Below, in pieces: positions 44,501 through 53,697 of a DNA stretch of 64,000 nt. The translations under genes were made by a program, and so were the position numbers. Each line of letters begins with the position of its first letter. The stretch's first letter is position 1. Source of the stretch: Streptomyces sp. NBC_01551 (GTDB taxonomy: Bacteria; Actinomycetota; Actinomycetes; Streptomycetales; Streptomycetaceae); contig NZ_JAPEPX010000001.1 of the NCBI RefSeq assembly GCF_026339935.1, forward strand, positions 4,459,501 to 4,523,500, written 5' to 3'. Below the pieces are notes generated by a model. It was given only the letters and a program-made list of their open reading frames with translations, was not told the origin of the DNA and did not search any database.

Positions 44501-45491
44501 AGACGGTGACGCCGGTGAAGTCGTCCATCGTCAGCTTGCCGACGCGGGCGCGGCGGACGATGTCCTCGTACGCCTGCCAGAACTCGAAGAAGTTGAGGGT
44601 CTCGGCCTTCTTGATGCCGGCGACGACGAGCTGGCGGTCGCCGTTCGGCTTCACCAGGTCGATCGCGAGGCCGAAGTTCACGTGCTCCGGCTTGACCAGG
44701 GTCGGCTTGCCGTCCTTCTCCGCGAAGGAGTGGTTCATCGCCGGCATGGCCTTGATGGCCTGCACCATCGCGTAGCCGATCAGGTGCGTGAAGGAGATCT
44801 TCCCGCCCCGGGCGCGCTTGAGGTGGTTGTTGATGACGATGCGGTTGTCGAACAGCAGCTTCACCGGGACGGCGCGGACGGACGTGGCCGTCGGGACGTC
44901 GAGGGAGGCGTTCATGTTCTTCGCCACGGCCGCTGCCGGGCCGCGGAGCGTCACCAGTTCGGGGCCCGTGGGGGCCTCGGTGGCGGGCGCGGCCTTCGGG
45001 GCGGCGGGAGCGGCGGCGGCCGGAGCCTGGGCCTGAGGGGCAGGAGCGGCCGGTGCGGCGGCCGGGGCCTGGGAGGTGACAGTCACAGCAGGGGCACCAG
45101 AGGGGGTGGCAGGAGCAGGGGCAGGAGCTGACACAGGCGTGGGCGCGGAGGCCGTCGAGGGGGCCGCGGCGCGCGCCGCCCCCGTGGCGGCGGCGTCGGC
45201 GGCCTGCGGGGCCTGGGCGGCGGCGGGGCTGGCGGCCTGTGCGGAGGCGCCATCCGTCGTCGTCACGGACTTCTTCTCATCCGGCTTGGCCGGAGCGGCG
45301 GCAGTGCCCCCCGGCTTGTAGTCGGCGAAGAAGTCCCACCAGGCCCGGTCGACCGAATTCGGGTCCTGGAGGTACTGCTGGTAGATCTCGTCGACGAGCC
45401 ACTCATTCGCGCCGAAGCCTGAGGCGGGGTTCTTCCCGCCCTCTGCTGCTTCGGTCGTGGTGCTCGGGTTACTCGGGGACTGTGGCGACAC
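41580..45491 (-). CDS. kgd: 2-oxoglutarate decarboxylase / dehydrogenase E1-E2 fusion
   Basis: 1303-aa multifunctional TCA-cycle enzyme of actinobacteria. Residues 1-50 carry an E1o-type N-terminal helix ([27 protein letters not shown]). A long Ala/Pro linker follows, then an E2-type acyltransferase core with [14 protein letters not shown], and from about 430 the thiamine-diphosphate E1 domain ([24 protein letters not shown]). No lipoyl domain exists, so a lipoylated partner is supplied elsewhere. The GTG at 45491 (VSPQSPSNP) is the family start; an in-frame GTG nine codons upstream is less likely. Confidence 0.96.
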   Translation of the reverse strand: MSPQSPSNPSTTTEAAEGGKNPASGFGANEWLVDEIYQQYLQDPNSVDRAWWDFFADYKPGGTAAAPAKPDEKKSVTTTDGASAQAASPAAAQAPQAADAAATGAARAAAPSTASAPTPVSAPAPAPATPSGAPAVTVTSQAPAAAPAAPAPQAQAPAAAAPAAPKAAPATEAPTGPELVTLRGPAAAVAKNMNASLDVPTATSVRAVPVKLLFDNRIVINNHLKRARGGKISFTHLIGYAMVQAIKAMPAMNHSFAEKDGKPTLVKPEHVNFGLAIDLVKPNGDRQLVVAGIKKAETLNFFEFWQAYEDIVRRARVGKLTMDDFTGVTVSLTNPGGLGTVHSVPRLMPGQSVIMGVGSMDYPAEFQGTSQDTLNKLGISKVMTLTSTYDHRVIQGAASGEFLRIVANLLLGENGFYDDVFEALRIPYEPVRWLRDIDASHDDDVTKAARVFELIHSYRVRGHVMADTDPLEYKQRKHPDLDITEHGLTLWDLEREFAVGGFSGKSMMKLRDILGVLRDSYCRTTGVEFMHIQDPKQRRWIQDRIERPHSKPEREEQLRILRRLNAAEAFETFLQTKYVGQKRFSLEGGESVIPLLDAVIDSAAEARLDEVVIGMAHRGRLNVLANIVGKSYAQIFREFEGNLDPKSMHGSGDVKYHLGAEGTFTGLDGEQIKVSLVANPSHLEAVDPVLEGVARAKQDVINKGGTDFTVLPLALHGDAAFAGQGVVAETLNMSQLRGYRTGGTVHVVINNQVGFTAAPESSRSSMYATDVARMIEAPIFHVNGDDPEAVVRVARLAFEFRQAFNKDVVIDLICYRRRGHNESDNPAFTQPLMYDLIDKKRSVRKLYTESLIGRGDITLEEAEQALQDFQGQLEKVFAEVREAATQPAGAAPVTPGAQADFPVSMSTAVSQDVVKRIAESQVNIPEHVTVHPRLLPQLQRRAAMIDEGTIDWGMGETLAFGSLLMEGTPVRLSGQDSRRGTFGQRHAVLIDRETGEDYTPLQYLSDEQARFNVYDSLLSEYAAMGFEYGYSLARPDALVLWEAQFGDFVNGAQTVVDEFISSAEQKWGQTSGVTLLLPHGYEGQGPDHSSARPERFLQMCAQDNMTVAMPTLPSNYFHLLRWQVHNPHHKPLIVFTPKSMLRLKAAASKAEEFTSGSFRPVIGDTRVSSGAGDPNAVRKVVFCAGKVYYDLEAEREKRGITDTAIIRIERLYPLAGAELQAEIAKFPNAAKYIWAQEEPANQGAWPFIALNLIDHLDLAVGAEVPAGERLRRVSRPHGSSPAVGSAKRHQAEQQLLLNEVFEA

Positions 45492-45749
45492 GGCGGCAAC
45501 CGCCCTCTTCCGCTTCACAAGGTATGGACAGCGGGAATAAAGGCTACGCCTCCCGGGCCGCTGGATGCAGACCGGGCGGGACTTACGTCGCGTAGGTCAC
45601 ATCGAACGGCGGGTTTCGCCGCCTGGAATGGCGGGAAACAAGCGTGGTTCGGGTAGGGGGCATCGCGGTTGCGGCCCCCTTGGCTTCGCACCCCTGACGG
45701 ACCCCGGCGCGTGTGGCCGAGATCATGTCCTTCCCACTCGAACCCTACG

Positions 45750-46883
45750 TCAAAGTGACGCCTGCGAGCTGCCTGGAAGGGTGACAAGGATTCGGCAGCC
45801 CCGTGACGATTCGGCCACGCCGATGTATCCGCCGTGCAGCTCCACGGCCCAGCGGGCGATGGCCAGGCCCAGGCCGGTGCCCCCGTCGCCGCCGTGGGCG
45901 CCGCCCCGGTTGAAGCGCTCGAAGACCCGGTGGCGCTCCTCCTCCGGGATGCCGGGGCCTTCGTCCCGCACCTCCACGGTCAGGCTGCCGGGCGCGTGGC
46001 CGGCCCGGGCGCGGACGGTGACCCGGCCGTGCGTGGGGCTGTGCTTGACGGCGTTGTCGATCAGGTTCGCCACCACCTGGTGCAGCCGCTCGGCGTCCGC
46101 GTACGCGGTCAGGTCGGGCGGGAACACGTCCAGGTGGAGGTGGACGTCGTTGCGGGTGTGCCCGCCGGAGCCGGTGGACAGCCCCGGGCGGCCGGCGGCC
46201 GCCAGGTTCGACTCCTTGAGCACCCCCGACAGGTACGGCCACACCTCGAAGCGGCGCGCCCGTAGGGGCACCACCCCGTTGTCGACCCTGGACAGGTCCA
46301 GCAGGGTGCCCACCAGCCGCCCGAGGCGCTCGGTCTGCTTGAGCATCGTGCGCATGGTCTCGGGATCGGCGGCCGAGACCCCGTCGACGACGTTCTCCAA
46401 CACCGCCCGCAGGGCCGCGATCGGCGTGCGCAGCTCGTGCGAGACGTTGGCGACCAGCTCCTTGCGGTGCCGGTCCACCGCCTCCAGGTCGTCGGCCATC
46501 AGGTTGATCGTCGAGGCCAGGTCGCCCAGCTCGTCGCGGCGGCCGGCCCCGCGCACCCGGCGCGTGTAGTCGCCGCGGGATATCGCCCGGGCGACGGTCG
46601 TCATGTCGTCCAGCGGCGCGGTCAGGCTGTGCGCCACGAACTGGGTGATCAGCATCGAGGCGATCACCGAGAAGACCGTGATGAAGCGCAGCTCGGTGTC
46701 GGTGCGCAGGGCCACCAGCAGCAGGCCCGTCGTGATGAAGACCGAGACCACGACGAGCGTGCCCAGCTTGGTCTTGATCGAGAACGGTGAGAAGGGCCGC
46801 AGGCCGTTGCCGTGCCTCAGGGCGCTGACCGGGCGCAGGCCGCCGCTCGGACGCGGCCCGCCGCACTGACCCCGGCCGCTCAC
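45750..46883 (-). CDS. two-component sensor histidine kinase with HAMP
   Basis: 377-aa membrane kinase. One or two spans lie at about residues 35-75 (LGTLVVVSVFITTGLLLVAL, ITVFSVIASMLITQFVAHSL), with little sensor domain outside; a HAMP follows. The H-box is ELVANVSHELRTPIAALRAVLEN, the N-box NLIDNAVKHSPTHG and the G-box DEGPGIPEEE, then GGTGLGLAIARW. The GTG start overlaps the response regulator stop (GTGA), so they form one operon. It lies upstream of kgd on the same strand across 258 bp. Confidence 0.92.
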   Translation of the reverse strand: MSGRGQCGGPRPSGGLRPVSALRHGNGLRPFSPFSIKTKLGTLVVVSVFITTGLLLVALRTDTELRFITVFSVIASMLITQFVAHSLTAPLDDMTTVARAISRGDYTRRVRGAGRRDELGDLASTINLMADDLEAVDRHRKELVANVSHELRTPIAALRAVLENVVDGVSAADPETMRTMLKQTERLGRLVGTLLDLSRVDNGVVPLRARRFEVWPYLSGVLKESNLAAAGRPGLSTGSGGHTRNDVHLHLDVFPPDLTAYADAERLHQVVANLIDNAVKHSPTHGRVTVRARAGHAPGSLTVEVRDEGPGIPEEERHRVFERFNRGGAHGGDGGTGLGLAIARWAVELHGGYIGVAESSRGCRILVTLPGSSQASL

Positions 46884-47620
46884 GCCTGGGCCGGGGTCTC
46901 CAGGGCGTACCCGACGCCGTGGACCGTACGGATCCGCTCCGCGCCGATCTTCCGGCGCAGGGCCTTGATGTGGCTGTCGACCGTACGGGTCCCGGACGCG
47001 TCGGCCCAGTCCCACACCTCGGCCAGCAGCTGCTCCCGCGAGAGCACCGCGCGCGGCGTCCCGGCCAGGCAGACCAGCAGGTCGAACTCGGTCGGCGTCA
47101 GGTGCACGTCCTCGGTGTGCACCCGGACCCGGCGCTGCGCGTGGTCGATCTCCAGATCGCCCAGGCGCAGGGTGGCCCCGCGCGGCGCGGTCGCGGCGAG
47201 CGTGGCCCGCTCGACCCGGCGCAGCAGTACGTGGACGCGCGCGGCCAGCTCGCGCATCGAGAACGGCTTCGTCATGTAGTCGTCCGCGCCGACCCCGAGC
47301 CCGACCAGCATGTCGGTCTCGTCGTCCCGGGCGGTGAGCATCAGCACCGGTACCGGCCGCTGGGCCTGGACCCGGCGGCAGACCTCGAGCCCGTCGAACC
47401 CCGGCAGCATGACGTCCAGTACCAGCAGCTCGGGCAGCCAGCTCTCGGCGGCCGCCACGGCGGCCGGGCCGTCGTACGCCGTCTGCACCTGGAATCCCTC
47501 GGCGCGCAGCCGGGCCGAGATGGCGTCGGCGATGGTGTGGTCGTCCTCGACCACCAGCACGCGCCGCTGGGCACCTGGGGTGGCCGCGGCGCCATTGTGG
47601 GTGGTGTGTGTCTGTTCCAT
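46880..47620 (-). CDS. OmpR-type response regulator
   Basis: 246-aa regulator partnered by the adjacent kinase. Receiver domain (19-130): acidic pair VEDD, phosphorylated Asp in LVLDVMLPGFDG, Lys in DDYMTKPFS. The C-terminal winged helix (150-240) has LTPTEFDLLVCLAGTPRAVLSR and RTVDSHIKALRRKIG. A 16-residue flexible N-terminus precedes it. The kinase is translationally coupled behind it. The target genes are unknown; the pair sits next to kgd and upstream of the GH3 gene, which it need not control. Confidence 0.95.
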   Translation of the reverse strand: MEQTHTTHNGAAATPGAQRRVLVVEDDHTIADAISARLRAEGFQVQTAYDGPAAVAAAESWLPELLVLDVMLPGFDGLEVCRRVQAQRPVPVLMLTARDDETDMLVGLGVGADDYMTKPFSMRELAARVHVLLRRVERATLAATAPRGATLRLGDLEIDHAQRRVRVHTEDVHLTPTEFDLLVCLAGTPRAVLSREQLLAEVWDWADASGTRTVDSHIKALRRKIGAERIRTVHGVGYALETPAQA

Positions 47621-47795
47621 GTCCCGCCCCTGAAGATCCCGCGTGATGGGGTGCAGCGTAGAGGAGGCACCGGCCTGCGGCTATGCGGGGTTCGGACAGG
47701 GATGGCTGCGGAGAGTGAGGTGCCGGGCGCCCGTCCCCCCACGGAACGGGCGCTCGGCATATGCGGGGCCGTCAGGAGCCCCGCAGTATGTGGAA

Positions 47796-49571
47796 TCAGA
47801 GATTCAGCCCATGGCCGAATGTGAAGACCGGATTTTCCGTGTCGTTCGGCACATCCGGACGGGAAACCGCGACGGCCGCCATCGAGCGGGGCAGCTCGAA
47901 CGGGAGCCGGCCCTCGGGGACGGCGCGGCCGAAGGCGACGTCCAGCAGGGCCGCGTCCGAGGCGCCGTAGTCGGCGATCAGCGCGGCGGCCCGCTCGGCG
48001 ATCTCGGGGATGACGGCGGCCCGCTCCAGGTTGATGCAGACCAGCGTGGGGACCGCGTCGAGGAGGGCGAGGATCTTCGCCAGCTCCGGCTCGGGGAAGG
48101 CCAGCGAGCCCGAGTGGAAGAAGGACTCGAAGACGTTCTCGCGGGGTTCGTACGGGGTGCGCAGCCGCAGCACCGCCAGATCGGCCCCGGCCGGGTCCGG
48201 GGCCACCTCCCCGTACTCGGCGGCGACGGCGGCGTCCACGTTCTCGACGTACAGCCGGGGCCGGGGCCCGGGCCCGTCCGCCAGCGGGAGGAAGCCGCCG
48301 GGGTTGGTCAGGACGGTCAGCGAGCGGCGCTGGGCGGCCGCGCCCAGGGCCGTGAAATCGGCCCGGCCCACCGTCCGCGCGGCCGCGTCCGGATCCACGT
48401 ACGGGTTCTCGAACAGGCCCAGCGTGAACTTCTCCCGCAGCAGCCGGCGCACCGAGGCGTCGATCCGGGACTCGGGGATCCGGCCCGAGCGGACCAGCTC
48501 GACGACCACCTCCGGGCACTGCTCGCCGCCGAACTGGTCGCAGCCCGCCTCCAGCGCGCGGGCCGCCCGCTCGGCGACCGTCAGGTGCTCCACGCCCCAG
48601 GCGCGCGCAGGGTGGACCTCGCCGAAGATCGACGCGTCGTTCAGCAGCCCCCAGTCGGTGCAGACGATGCCCTCGAAGCCGAGCTCCTCGCGGAGCAGGC
48701 CGGTGACCACGCCCTCGTTGAAGCCGAAGCCGACCTCTTCCCAGTCCGTGCCGATCGGCTGGCCGTAGTACGGCATCATCTGCGCGCAGCCCGCCGCGAC
48801 CGCCGCCCGGAACGGCTCCAGGTGGTGCTCGCGCATCCCGCCCGGGTAGACCTGCTCCTTGCCGTGGGCGAAGTGCGGGTCCTCGCCGTCCTTCTGGGGC
48901 CCTCCGCCCGGGAAGTGCTTGACCATGGCCGACACCGACCCGGCGCCGAGCCGGTCGCCCTGGAGGCCGCGTACGTACGCCCCCACGAGCTCGCTCGTCA
49001 GCCGGGCGTCGGAGCCGAAGGTGCCGGTCTGGCGGGCCCAGCGGGGTTCGCTGGCCAGGTCGATCTGCGGGTGCAGGGCGACCCGGAACCCGACGGCGAG
49101 GTACTCGCGGCGGACGGTGTCGGCGAAGCGGTGGACGAGTTCGGGGTCGCCGATCGCGGCGAGGCCGAGGGCCTCCGGCCAGGCGGAGAAGGCGCCCGCG
49201 TTGAAGGAGGCGCCGACGTTGTCGGTGAAGGCGTGCCGGGGGTCGGTGGAGAGGGTGACCGGGATGCCGAGGCGGGTGGCGGCGGCCATCTCCTGGACGG
49301 CGTTCTGCCACTGGGCCATCTCGCGGGCGCCGTAGGTGCCCAGCAGGTTGAAGTGGCTGAGGAGGCGGCCCTCGATCAGCTCGGGGGTGGTGAACGGGAG
49401 CATCGAGCCGTCGGTCTCGGTGACCGGGGTGCCGTCCGCGTTCATCATCAGCATCGCGTGGAAGAGCTGGCCGGCCTTCTCCTCCAGCGTCATCCGGGCG
49501 AGCAGGTCCTCGACGCGTCGCTCCACGGGGAGGGCGGGGTCCTTGTAGGCGGGGGAGGGCGTCGCGGTCAT
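47796..49571 (-). CDS. glycoside hydrolase family 3 protein
   Basis: 591-aa cytoplasmic beta-glycosidase (no signal peptide). The (beta/alpha)8 domain contains VMVKHFPGGG-like sequence (K218, H219) and the nucleophile Asp306 in GIVCTDWGLLND. A second alpha/beta domain (about 370-560) follows, with DLAVLRLRTPYEPRENVF. Substrate could be beta-glucoside or beta-xyloside; unresolved by sequence. It is divergent from a TetR-family gene, whose protein probably represses it through the 32-bp palindrome in front of both. Confidence 0.92.
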   Translation of the reverse strand: MTATPSPAYKDPALPVERRVEDLLARMTLEEKAGQLFHAMLMMNADGTPVTETDGSMLPFTTPELIEGRLLSHFNLLGTYGAREMAQWQNAVQEMAAATRLGIPVTLSTDPRHAFTDNVGASFNAGAFSAWPEALGLAAIGDPELVHRFADTVRREYLAVGFRVALHPQIDLASEPRWARQTGTFGSDARLTSELVGAYVRGLQGDRLGAGSVSAMVKHFPGGGPQKDGEDPHFAHGKEQVYPGGMREHHLEPFRAAVAAGCAQMMPYYGQPIGTDWEEVGFGFNEGVVTGLLREELGFEGIVCTDWGLLNDASIFGEVHPARAWGVEHLTVAERAARALEAGCDQFGGEQCPEVVVELVRSGRIPESRIDASVRRLLREKFTLGLFENPYVDPDAAARTVGRADFTALGAAAQRRSLTVLTNPGGFLPLADGPGPRPRLYVENVDAAVAAEYGEVAPDPAGADLAVLRLRTPYEPRENVFESFFHSGSLAFPEPELAKILALLDAVPTLVCINLERAAVIPEIAERAAALIADYGASDAALLDVAFGRAVPEGRLPFELPRSMAAVAVSRPDVPNDTENPVFTFGHGLNL

Positions 49572-49639
49572 GGCGGAACTCCTGAGCTCCCGGGAACGGG
49601 CTGCGTGGCGGGCGCTTCGGCCCGGAGCCCCACGGTAAG

Positions 49640-49671
49640 CGCGAAAACCTAGTGCCCACTAGGTTTTCGCG
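49640..49671. promoter_or_regulatory. 32-bp operator between GH3 and TetR genes
   Basis: Perfect palindrome with 15-bp arms: CGCGAAAACCTAGTG, two bases CC, then the complement. It lies 68 bp upstream of GH3 and 45 bp upstream of TetR. The size and position suit a TetR repressor that controls both genes. Confidence 0.85.
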
Positions 49672-49716
49672 TGTGGCCTGGATCACAGGATCCGGGCACC
49701 CCCTAGGGTGGTCCGC

Positions 49717-50367
49717 ATGGCACAGGACAGCGGGGCGGCCCGGCGGAAGACCGCGGCGGCGCGCGGGAGCTACGCGGTGGGCGACGCCCGCCGGCAGAAG
49801 ATCCTCGACACCGCCGTGGAGCACTTCGCCCAGTGGGGGTTCCACGCCTCCTCGCTGGCCCGGATCGCCCGCGACTGCGGGATCACCCAGGGCGGGCTGC
49901 TGCACCACTTCCGCGGCAAGGAGGACCTGCTGCTGTCCGTCCTGGCCCAGAGCGAGCGCCGCGACGTCGAGCGGCTGTTCGGCGAGCCGGCCGAGTCCGT
50001 CGCCGCGTACTACGCGAGCGTCGTCGCCCTCGCCGAGGACAACACCCGCCGGCCCGGCCTCGTCCGGATGTTCCACACCCTGGTCGGCGAGGCCGGCAAC
50101 CCCGGCCACCCGGCGCACGCGTACTTCACACAGCGCTACGAGCGGGTCCTCGGCCACACCGTCGCCGTCCTGGAGGCGGGCGTGGCGCGGGGCGAGCTGC
50201 GCCCCGACACCGACTGCGAGGGCGCCGGCCGGGAGGTCCTCGCCGTCATGGACGGCCTCCAGATCCAGTGGGTGCTGGCCCCGGAGGCCTTGGACATGCC
50301 GGAGCGGCTGCGCGGCTTCCTGGACCGGCAGCTGCGCGGGATGTCGGCTCCGGGGCGGGCCGCCTAG
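49717..50367 (+). CDS. TetR-family regulator of the GH3 gene
   Basis: 216-aa repressor. N-terminal helix-turn-helix is ILDTAVEHFAQWGFHASSLARIARDCGITQGGLLHHFRGKEDLL (residues about 28-70). The C-terminal ligand domain is all helical. An extra basic N-terminus (ARRKTAAARGSYAV) precedes it. The ATG at 49717 with AGGGTGG upstream was chosen over GTG at 49708. A sugar or glycoside is the probable inducer, from the paired glycosidase. Confidence 0.9.
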   Translation: MAQDSGAARRKTAAARGSYAVGDARRQKILDTAVEHFAQWGFHASSLARIARDCGITQGGLLHHFRGKEDLLLSVLAQSERRDVERLFGEPAESVAAYYASVVALAEDNTRRPGLVRMFHTLVGEAGNPGHPAHAYFTQRYERVLGHTVAVLEAGVARGELRPDTDCEGAGREVLAVMDGLQIQWVLAPEALDMPERLRGFLDRQLRGMSAPGRAA

Positions 50368-50401
50368 TGCGGTGACCGGAAAGGTTCACCGGGTCGCGGC
50401 A

Positions 50402-50971
50402 CTAGCCGTCGAAGGACGGCAGTTCGGACAGGACGTCCTGCAGGCCCGACGGGACCGACCCGTCGGCCGTGACCACCTCGAAGCCGCCGTGGACGAAGAC
50501 GTACGTGAAGCCGTCGTACACGGTTCCGCCGCTTTTCGAGACCCGGGGCAGGTGGGCGAAGTCGGCCGCCTGGAGCGCGGAGCGCAGCCGCCGCAGCTGG
50601 TCGGGGGGCAGCTTTCCGGTGCCGATCGGCTTGGCCTTCGCGTCCAGCCGGGTCCACGAGCCGTCGCCCTTGATCAGCAGGCTGTTGGTCTTCCCGGCGA
50701 AACCGCCGCTGCGGGTGACCGTGACCAGGCGCTCGGCCGCGGAGGTGGGAGCCGGGGCGGACGAAGAGCCGGACGAGGCCGCCGGGCCGGGGCTCGTGGG
50801 CGGCGACTGCGAGTCCGAGGGGCCCGGGGCCGATGTCGCGACCGGGGACGGGACCGAGGTCGGGGACGGGGTCGGGCTCGCGGAGGCCCCGCCCGAATCG
50901 CCGCCCGCACCGCATCCGCCCAGGATCACCGCACCCAGAAGCGCCGTGGCCATCGCTCGTAGCGCTCGCAC
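50402..50971 (-). CDS. hypothetical lipoprotein
   Basis: 189-aa secreted lipoprotein: signal peptide with lipobox VILGGC (cysteine near residue 19), a Ser/Pro/Thr-rich spacer of about 60 residues, then a globular beta-rich domain (VTVTRSGGFAGKTNSLLIKGDGSWT to FTYVFVHGGFEVV). Function unknown. The GTG start (VRALRAM) is supported by GGAGG 7 bases upstream and by the signal sequence. It converges with the TetR gene; the two stop codons sit in a hairpin. Confidence 0.8.
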   Translation of the reverse strand: MRALRAMATALLGAVILGGCGAGGDSGGASASPTPSPTSVPSPVATSAPGPSDSQSPPTSPGPAASSGSSSAPAPTSAAERLVTVTRSGGFAGKTNSLLIKGDGSWTRLDAKAKPIGTGKLPPDQLRRLRSALQAADFAHLPRVSKSGGTVYDGFTYVFVHGGFEVVTADGSVPSGLQDVLSELPSFDG

Positions 50972-51061
50972 ACCCCCACCTCCCCGTGGAACCGGACCGA
51001 ACCCCGAGTATGGAGGCTCCCGCACCCCTGTGGACAGCACTTGGAGGCAGTGATCAGCCGC

Positions 51062-52420
51062 ATGGCTCCCTGGCGCTGGCTCCCGCCGCTGCTCGCCGTC
51101 CTCCTCGGCCTCTGGGGCCTGGAACGCGGCGGCCACGGCGGCAGCATGTGGCGCGACGAGTCCGTCACCTGGCAGGCGGCGCACCGCCCGCTCGGCGGCC
51201 TGTGGGCGCTCCTCGGCGAGGTGGACGCCGTCCACGGGCTGTACTACCTGCTGATGCACGGCGTCTTCGCCCTCTGGGACGGCGGCCTGTGGGCGCTGCG
51301 GCTGCCGTCCGTCGCCGCCACCGCGCTGGCCGCCGCCGGGGTCGCCGCCGTCGGGCGCCGGCTGGCGGGGGAGCGGGCCGAGGGCGAGCGGGCCGCGCTG
51401 CTCGCCGGGCTTTGCTACGCCGTGCTGCCGCCCGTGCAGACGTACGCGCAGGAGGGGCGCTCGTACGCCCTGGTCGCCGCGGCGGTGGTGTGGGCGACGT
51501 ACCTGATGCTCCGCGAGCGCTGGGTCGCGTACACGGTGGTGATGCTGCTGGGGTGCTGGCTCCACGAGTTCGCGGTACTGGCCCTGCTCGCGCACGCGTT
51601 CACGGCCCGGCGGGCGCGCGGCTGGCGGTGGAGCGCCGGGGCGGTGGTGGCGCTGCTGCTGCCGCTGGCGGTGGTCAGCCTGCGGCAGGCGGAGCGGCAG
51701 CTGGGCTGGCTCGGGCGGCCGAGCTGGCAGGACTGGGCGGCGTACGGGGTGGTCGCGGGCCTGTCGCTGCTGCTGGCGCGCGGGGCCGGGCGGGAACTCG
51801 TACGGGTGGCGCTGCCGTTGGTGCTGCTGCCGCCGGGGCTGCTGATGGTGGTCTCACTGGTGAACCCCTGGTACGTCGACCGGTACGTGCTCTACGCGCT
51901 CGCGGGGTTCGCCCTGCTGGCGGGGGCGCGGCTGGCGTGGGCGCGGGCCTGGTGGACGTGGGCGCTGGTGGCCGCGGTGCTGGTGGGCCTCGGGTTCTGG
52001 TCGGCGTGGCTGCGGACGCCCGAGAGCCGCAAGGACGACGTGCTCGCGGTGGCCGCGGCGGTACGCGAGCGGGCCCGGCCCGGGGACGCGGTGCTCTTCA
52101 TGCCGGCGCGGCGGCGCGAGTGGCTGCTGTCCTCCCCGGACGTGTACGCCGGCGTGCGCGACCTGGCCCTCGACCGCTCCCCGGCCGCCTCGCACAGCCT
52201 GTGGGGTACGGAGCTGGGCCCGGGGGAGATCCGGGCACGGCTGGCGGCGGCGCCGCGGGTACTGGCGCTGCTGGACCCGGCGGGGCAGCCGCTGGACCCG
52301 TATCCGGCGGAGGTGGCGAAGCGGGAGGCGCTGGCCGCGGGGTTCGAGCTGTGCGGGGTGAGCGAGGTCCGGGGGGCGAGGGTGGCGCTGTACGCACGGC
52401 CGGGACTCTGTGCAACGTAG
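51062..52420 (+). CDS. GT39-like membrane glycosyltransferase
   Basis: 452-aa polytopic membrane protein with about ten spans. Early acidic motif MWRDESVTWQAA resembles the catalytic Asp/Glu of family 39 dolichol- or polyprenol-phosphate mannosyltransferases. The end is a soluble domain of about 110 residues (RRREWLLSSPDVYAGVRD). It may transfer a sugar from a lipid carrier to a surface glycan or protein. ATG at 51062 is used, but GTG at 51050 or TTG at 51041, closer to GGAGG, are possible. It is divergent from the lipoprotein gene. Confidence 0.78.
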   Translation: MAPWRWLPPLLAVLLGLWGLERGGHGGSMWRDESVTWQAAHRPLGGLWALLGEVDAVHGLYYLLMHGVFALWDGGLWALRLPSVAATALAAAGVAAVGRRLAGERAEGERAALLAGLCYAVLPPVQTYAQEGRSYALVAAAVVWATYLMLRERWVAYTVVMLLGCWLHEFAVLALLAHAFTARRARGWRWSAGAVVALLLPLAVVSLRQAERQLGWLGRPSWQDWAAYGVVAGLSLLLARGAGRELVRVALPLVLLPPGLLMVVSLVNPWYVDRYVLYALAGFALLAGARLAWARAWWTWALVAAVLVGLGFWSAWLRTPESRKDDVLAVAAAVRERARPGDAVLFMPARRREWLLSSPDVYAGVRDLALDRSPAASHSLWGTELGPGEIRARLAAAPRVLALLDPAGQPLDPYPAEVAKREALAAGFELCGVSEVRGARVALYARPGLCAT

Positions 52421-52560
52421 GGCGTCAAATTACACCGCTATCTTGCGAATTGAGGGTGGCGGGCGTGACTTTCCGCATTCGCATCACTGCGCTGGGCGCA
52501 CGGGTCTACCGTTTTTCGTGACCCTGAGCGGCGCGGTATCCGGTGGAGTGGAGAAGCCCT

Positions 52561-53394
52561 ATGGCGAAGGCGGACAACAAGGCGACGGCGAGCGGGGTGA
52601 CCCGTCTCGTGGCCCGTCTGGCGCGCGCGTTACGGGAGAGGGAGAAGCTCACGCAGACGGCGCTGGGGGAGAAGCTGGGGTACACGGGCTCCGCGATCAG
52701 CGCGCTGGAGACGTGTGCGCAGCCTCCGAGCGACGAGATGCTGGTGGCGCTGGAGCAGACGATCGGGGGCGGTCTCGGGGTCTTCGAGGAAGCGCGGGAA
52801 TGGGTGCGGCTGGAGAAGTTCCCGCAGCACTTCCAGGACTTCGCCTTGCTGGAGAAGCAAGCCCTGACGCTGTCGATGTTCGAGACCCAGGTGATCAGTG
52901 GTCTGTTTCAGACCGACGCCTATGCCCGAGCGCTGATCGCGGGTGGCTTTCCGGTGCTTTCGGACCAGCGGGTCGAGGAACTGGTCGAGGTGCGGCTGGC
53001 AAGGAAGGCTCTCTTCGAGAGGGAGCCTGTAGCGCTCATCGAGCTCATCCTGGATGAGGCCGCATTGCACCGGGCGGTTGGAAGCAGGGACATCATGCGT
53101 GATCAGTACCAACATCTGGCTGAACTCGCCCATCGTCGTAATGTCACTGTTCAGATCCTCCCCCTTGACTGCGGGTTCGCCGGAGAGCAGGCGGGTTTGC
53201 GCGGCGGAGGAATGACCCTCATCGAAACCCTCAAACATGAGCGGCTGGTCTACATGGAGCCGCAGGATGAAAGCCTGTTGCTTAGCGACCTGGCAAAGGT
53301 AAGTGTGTACTCGCAGCGATATGCGAAGATCCGCGCACAGGCCCTCGGCCCGCGTGAATCGCTGGGCCTTATCAAGAAGTTGGCAGGAGAGTAG
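52561..53394 (+). CDS. XRE-family DNA-binding protein with DUF5753
   Basis: 277-aa regulator of the WhiJ-like group. Residues 10-70 carry a helix-turn-helix (LTQTALGEKLGYTGSAISALETC); residues 85-260 form the DUF5753 domain (ALTLSMFETQVISGLFQTDAYARALIAGG). Partnered with the DUF397 gene 2 bp downstream, such pairs regulate differentiation or antibiotic genes in Streptomyces, often many per genome. The 3' half is less GC-rich than its neighbours, with AT-ending codons (for example AACATC, GTAATG), a sign of different descent. The ATG was chosen by the family start. Confidence 0.92.
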   Translation: MAKADNKATASGVTRLVARLARALREREKLTQTALGEKLGYTGSAISALETCAQPPSDEMLVALEQTIGGGLGVFEEAREWVRLEKFPQHFQDFALLEKQALTLSMFETQVISGLFQTDAYARALIAGGFPVLSDQRVEELVEVRLARKALFEREPVALIELILDEAALHRAVGSRDIMRDQYQHLAELAHRRNVTVQILPLDCGFAGEQAGLRGGGMTLIETLKHERLVYMEPQDESLLLSDLAKVSVYSQRYAKIRAQALGPRESLGLIKKLAGE

Positions 53395-53396
53395 CA

Positions 53397-53636
53397 ATGA
53401 GTGGCACCCTGCGGTGGTTCAAGTCCAGCTACAGCAGCGACAGCGGCGGCCAGTGCGTCGAGGTGGCCTACGACTGGCACAAGTCGAGCTACAGCAACGA
53501 TGGCGGCGGCGCGTGCGTTGAAGTTGCGACCTGCACCCACGCAGTCCACGTCCGGGACTCCAAGGACCTCGCCGTCCCGTCCCTGACCTTGGCGCCCTCG
53601 GTCTGGGCCGACTTCACCACCTGGGCCGCGCGCTAG
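53397..53636 (+). CDS. DUF397 partner protein with internal duplication
   Basis: 79-aa small protein of the DUF397 family, which acts with the adjacent XRE regulator. The family motif occurs twice: WFKSSYSSDSGGQCVEVA (residues 7-24) and WHKSSYSNDGGGACVEVA (27-44), 20 residues apart. Normal members have one copy. The remainder, VHVRDSKDLAVPSLTLAP and WADFTTWA, is standard. The ATG is 2 bp after the upstream stop. Confidence 0.9.
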   Translation: MSGTLRWFKSSYSSDSGGQCVEVAYDWHKSSYSNDGGGACVEVATCTHAVHVRDSKDLAVPSLTLAPSVWADFTTWAAR

Positions 53637-53697
53637 GTAGCGGAGGATGTACGGCGGGCCGCCTCCCGTGGCCCGCCGACTCTTCCGGAGGTTGCGC

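Noticed and set aside
41517..45131. 1204-codon plus-strand frame opposite kgd
   Set aside because: Antisense of a conserved TCA enzyme; repeated Val/Gly/Asp/Arg pattern typical of shadows.
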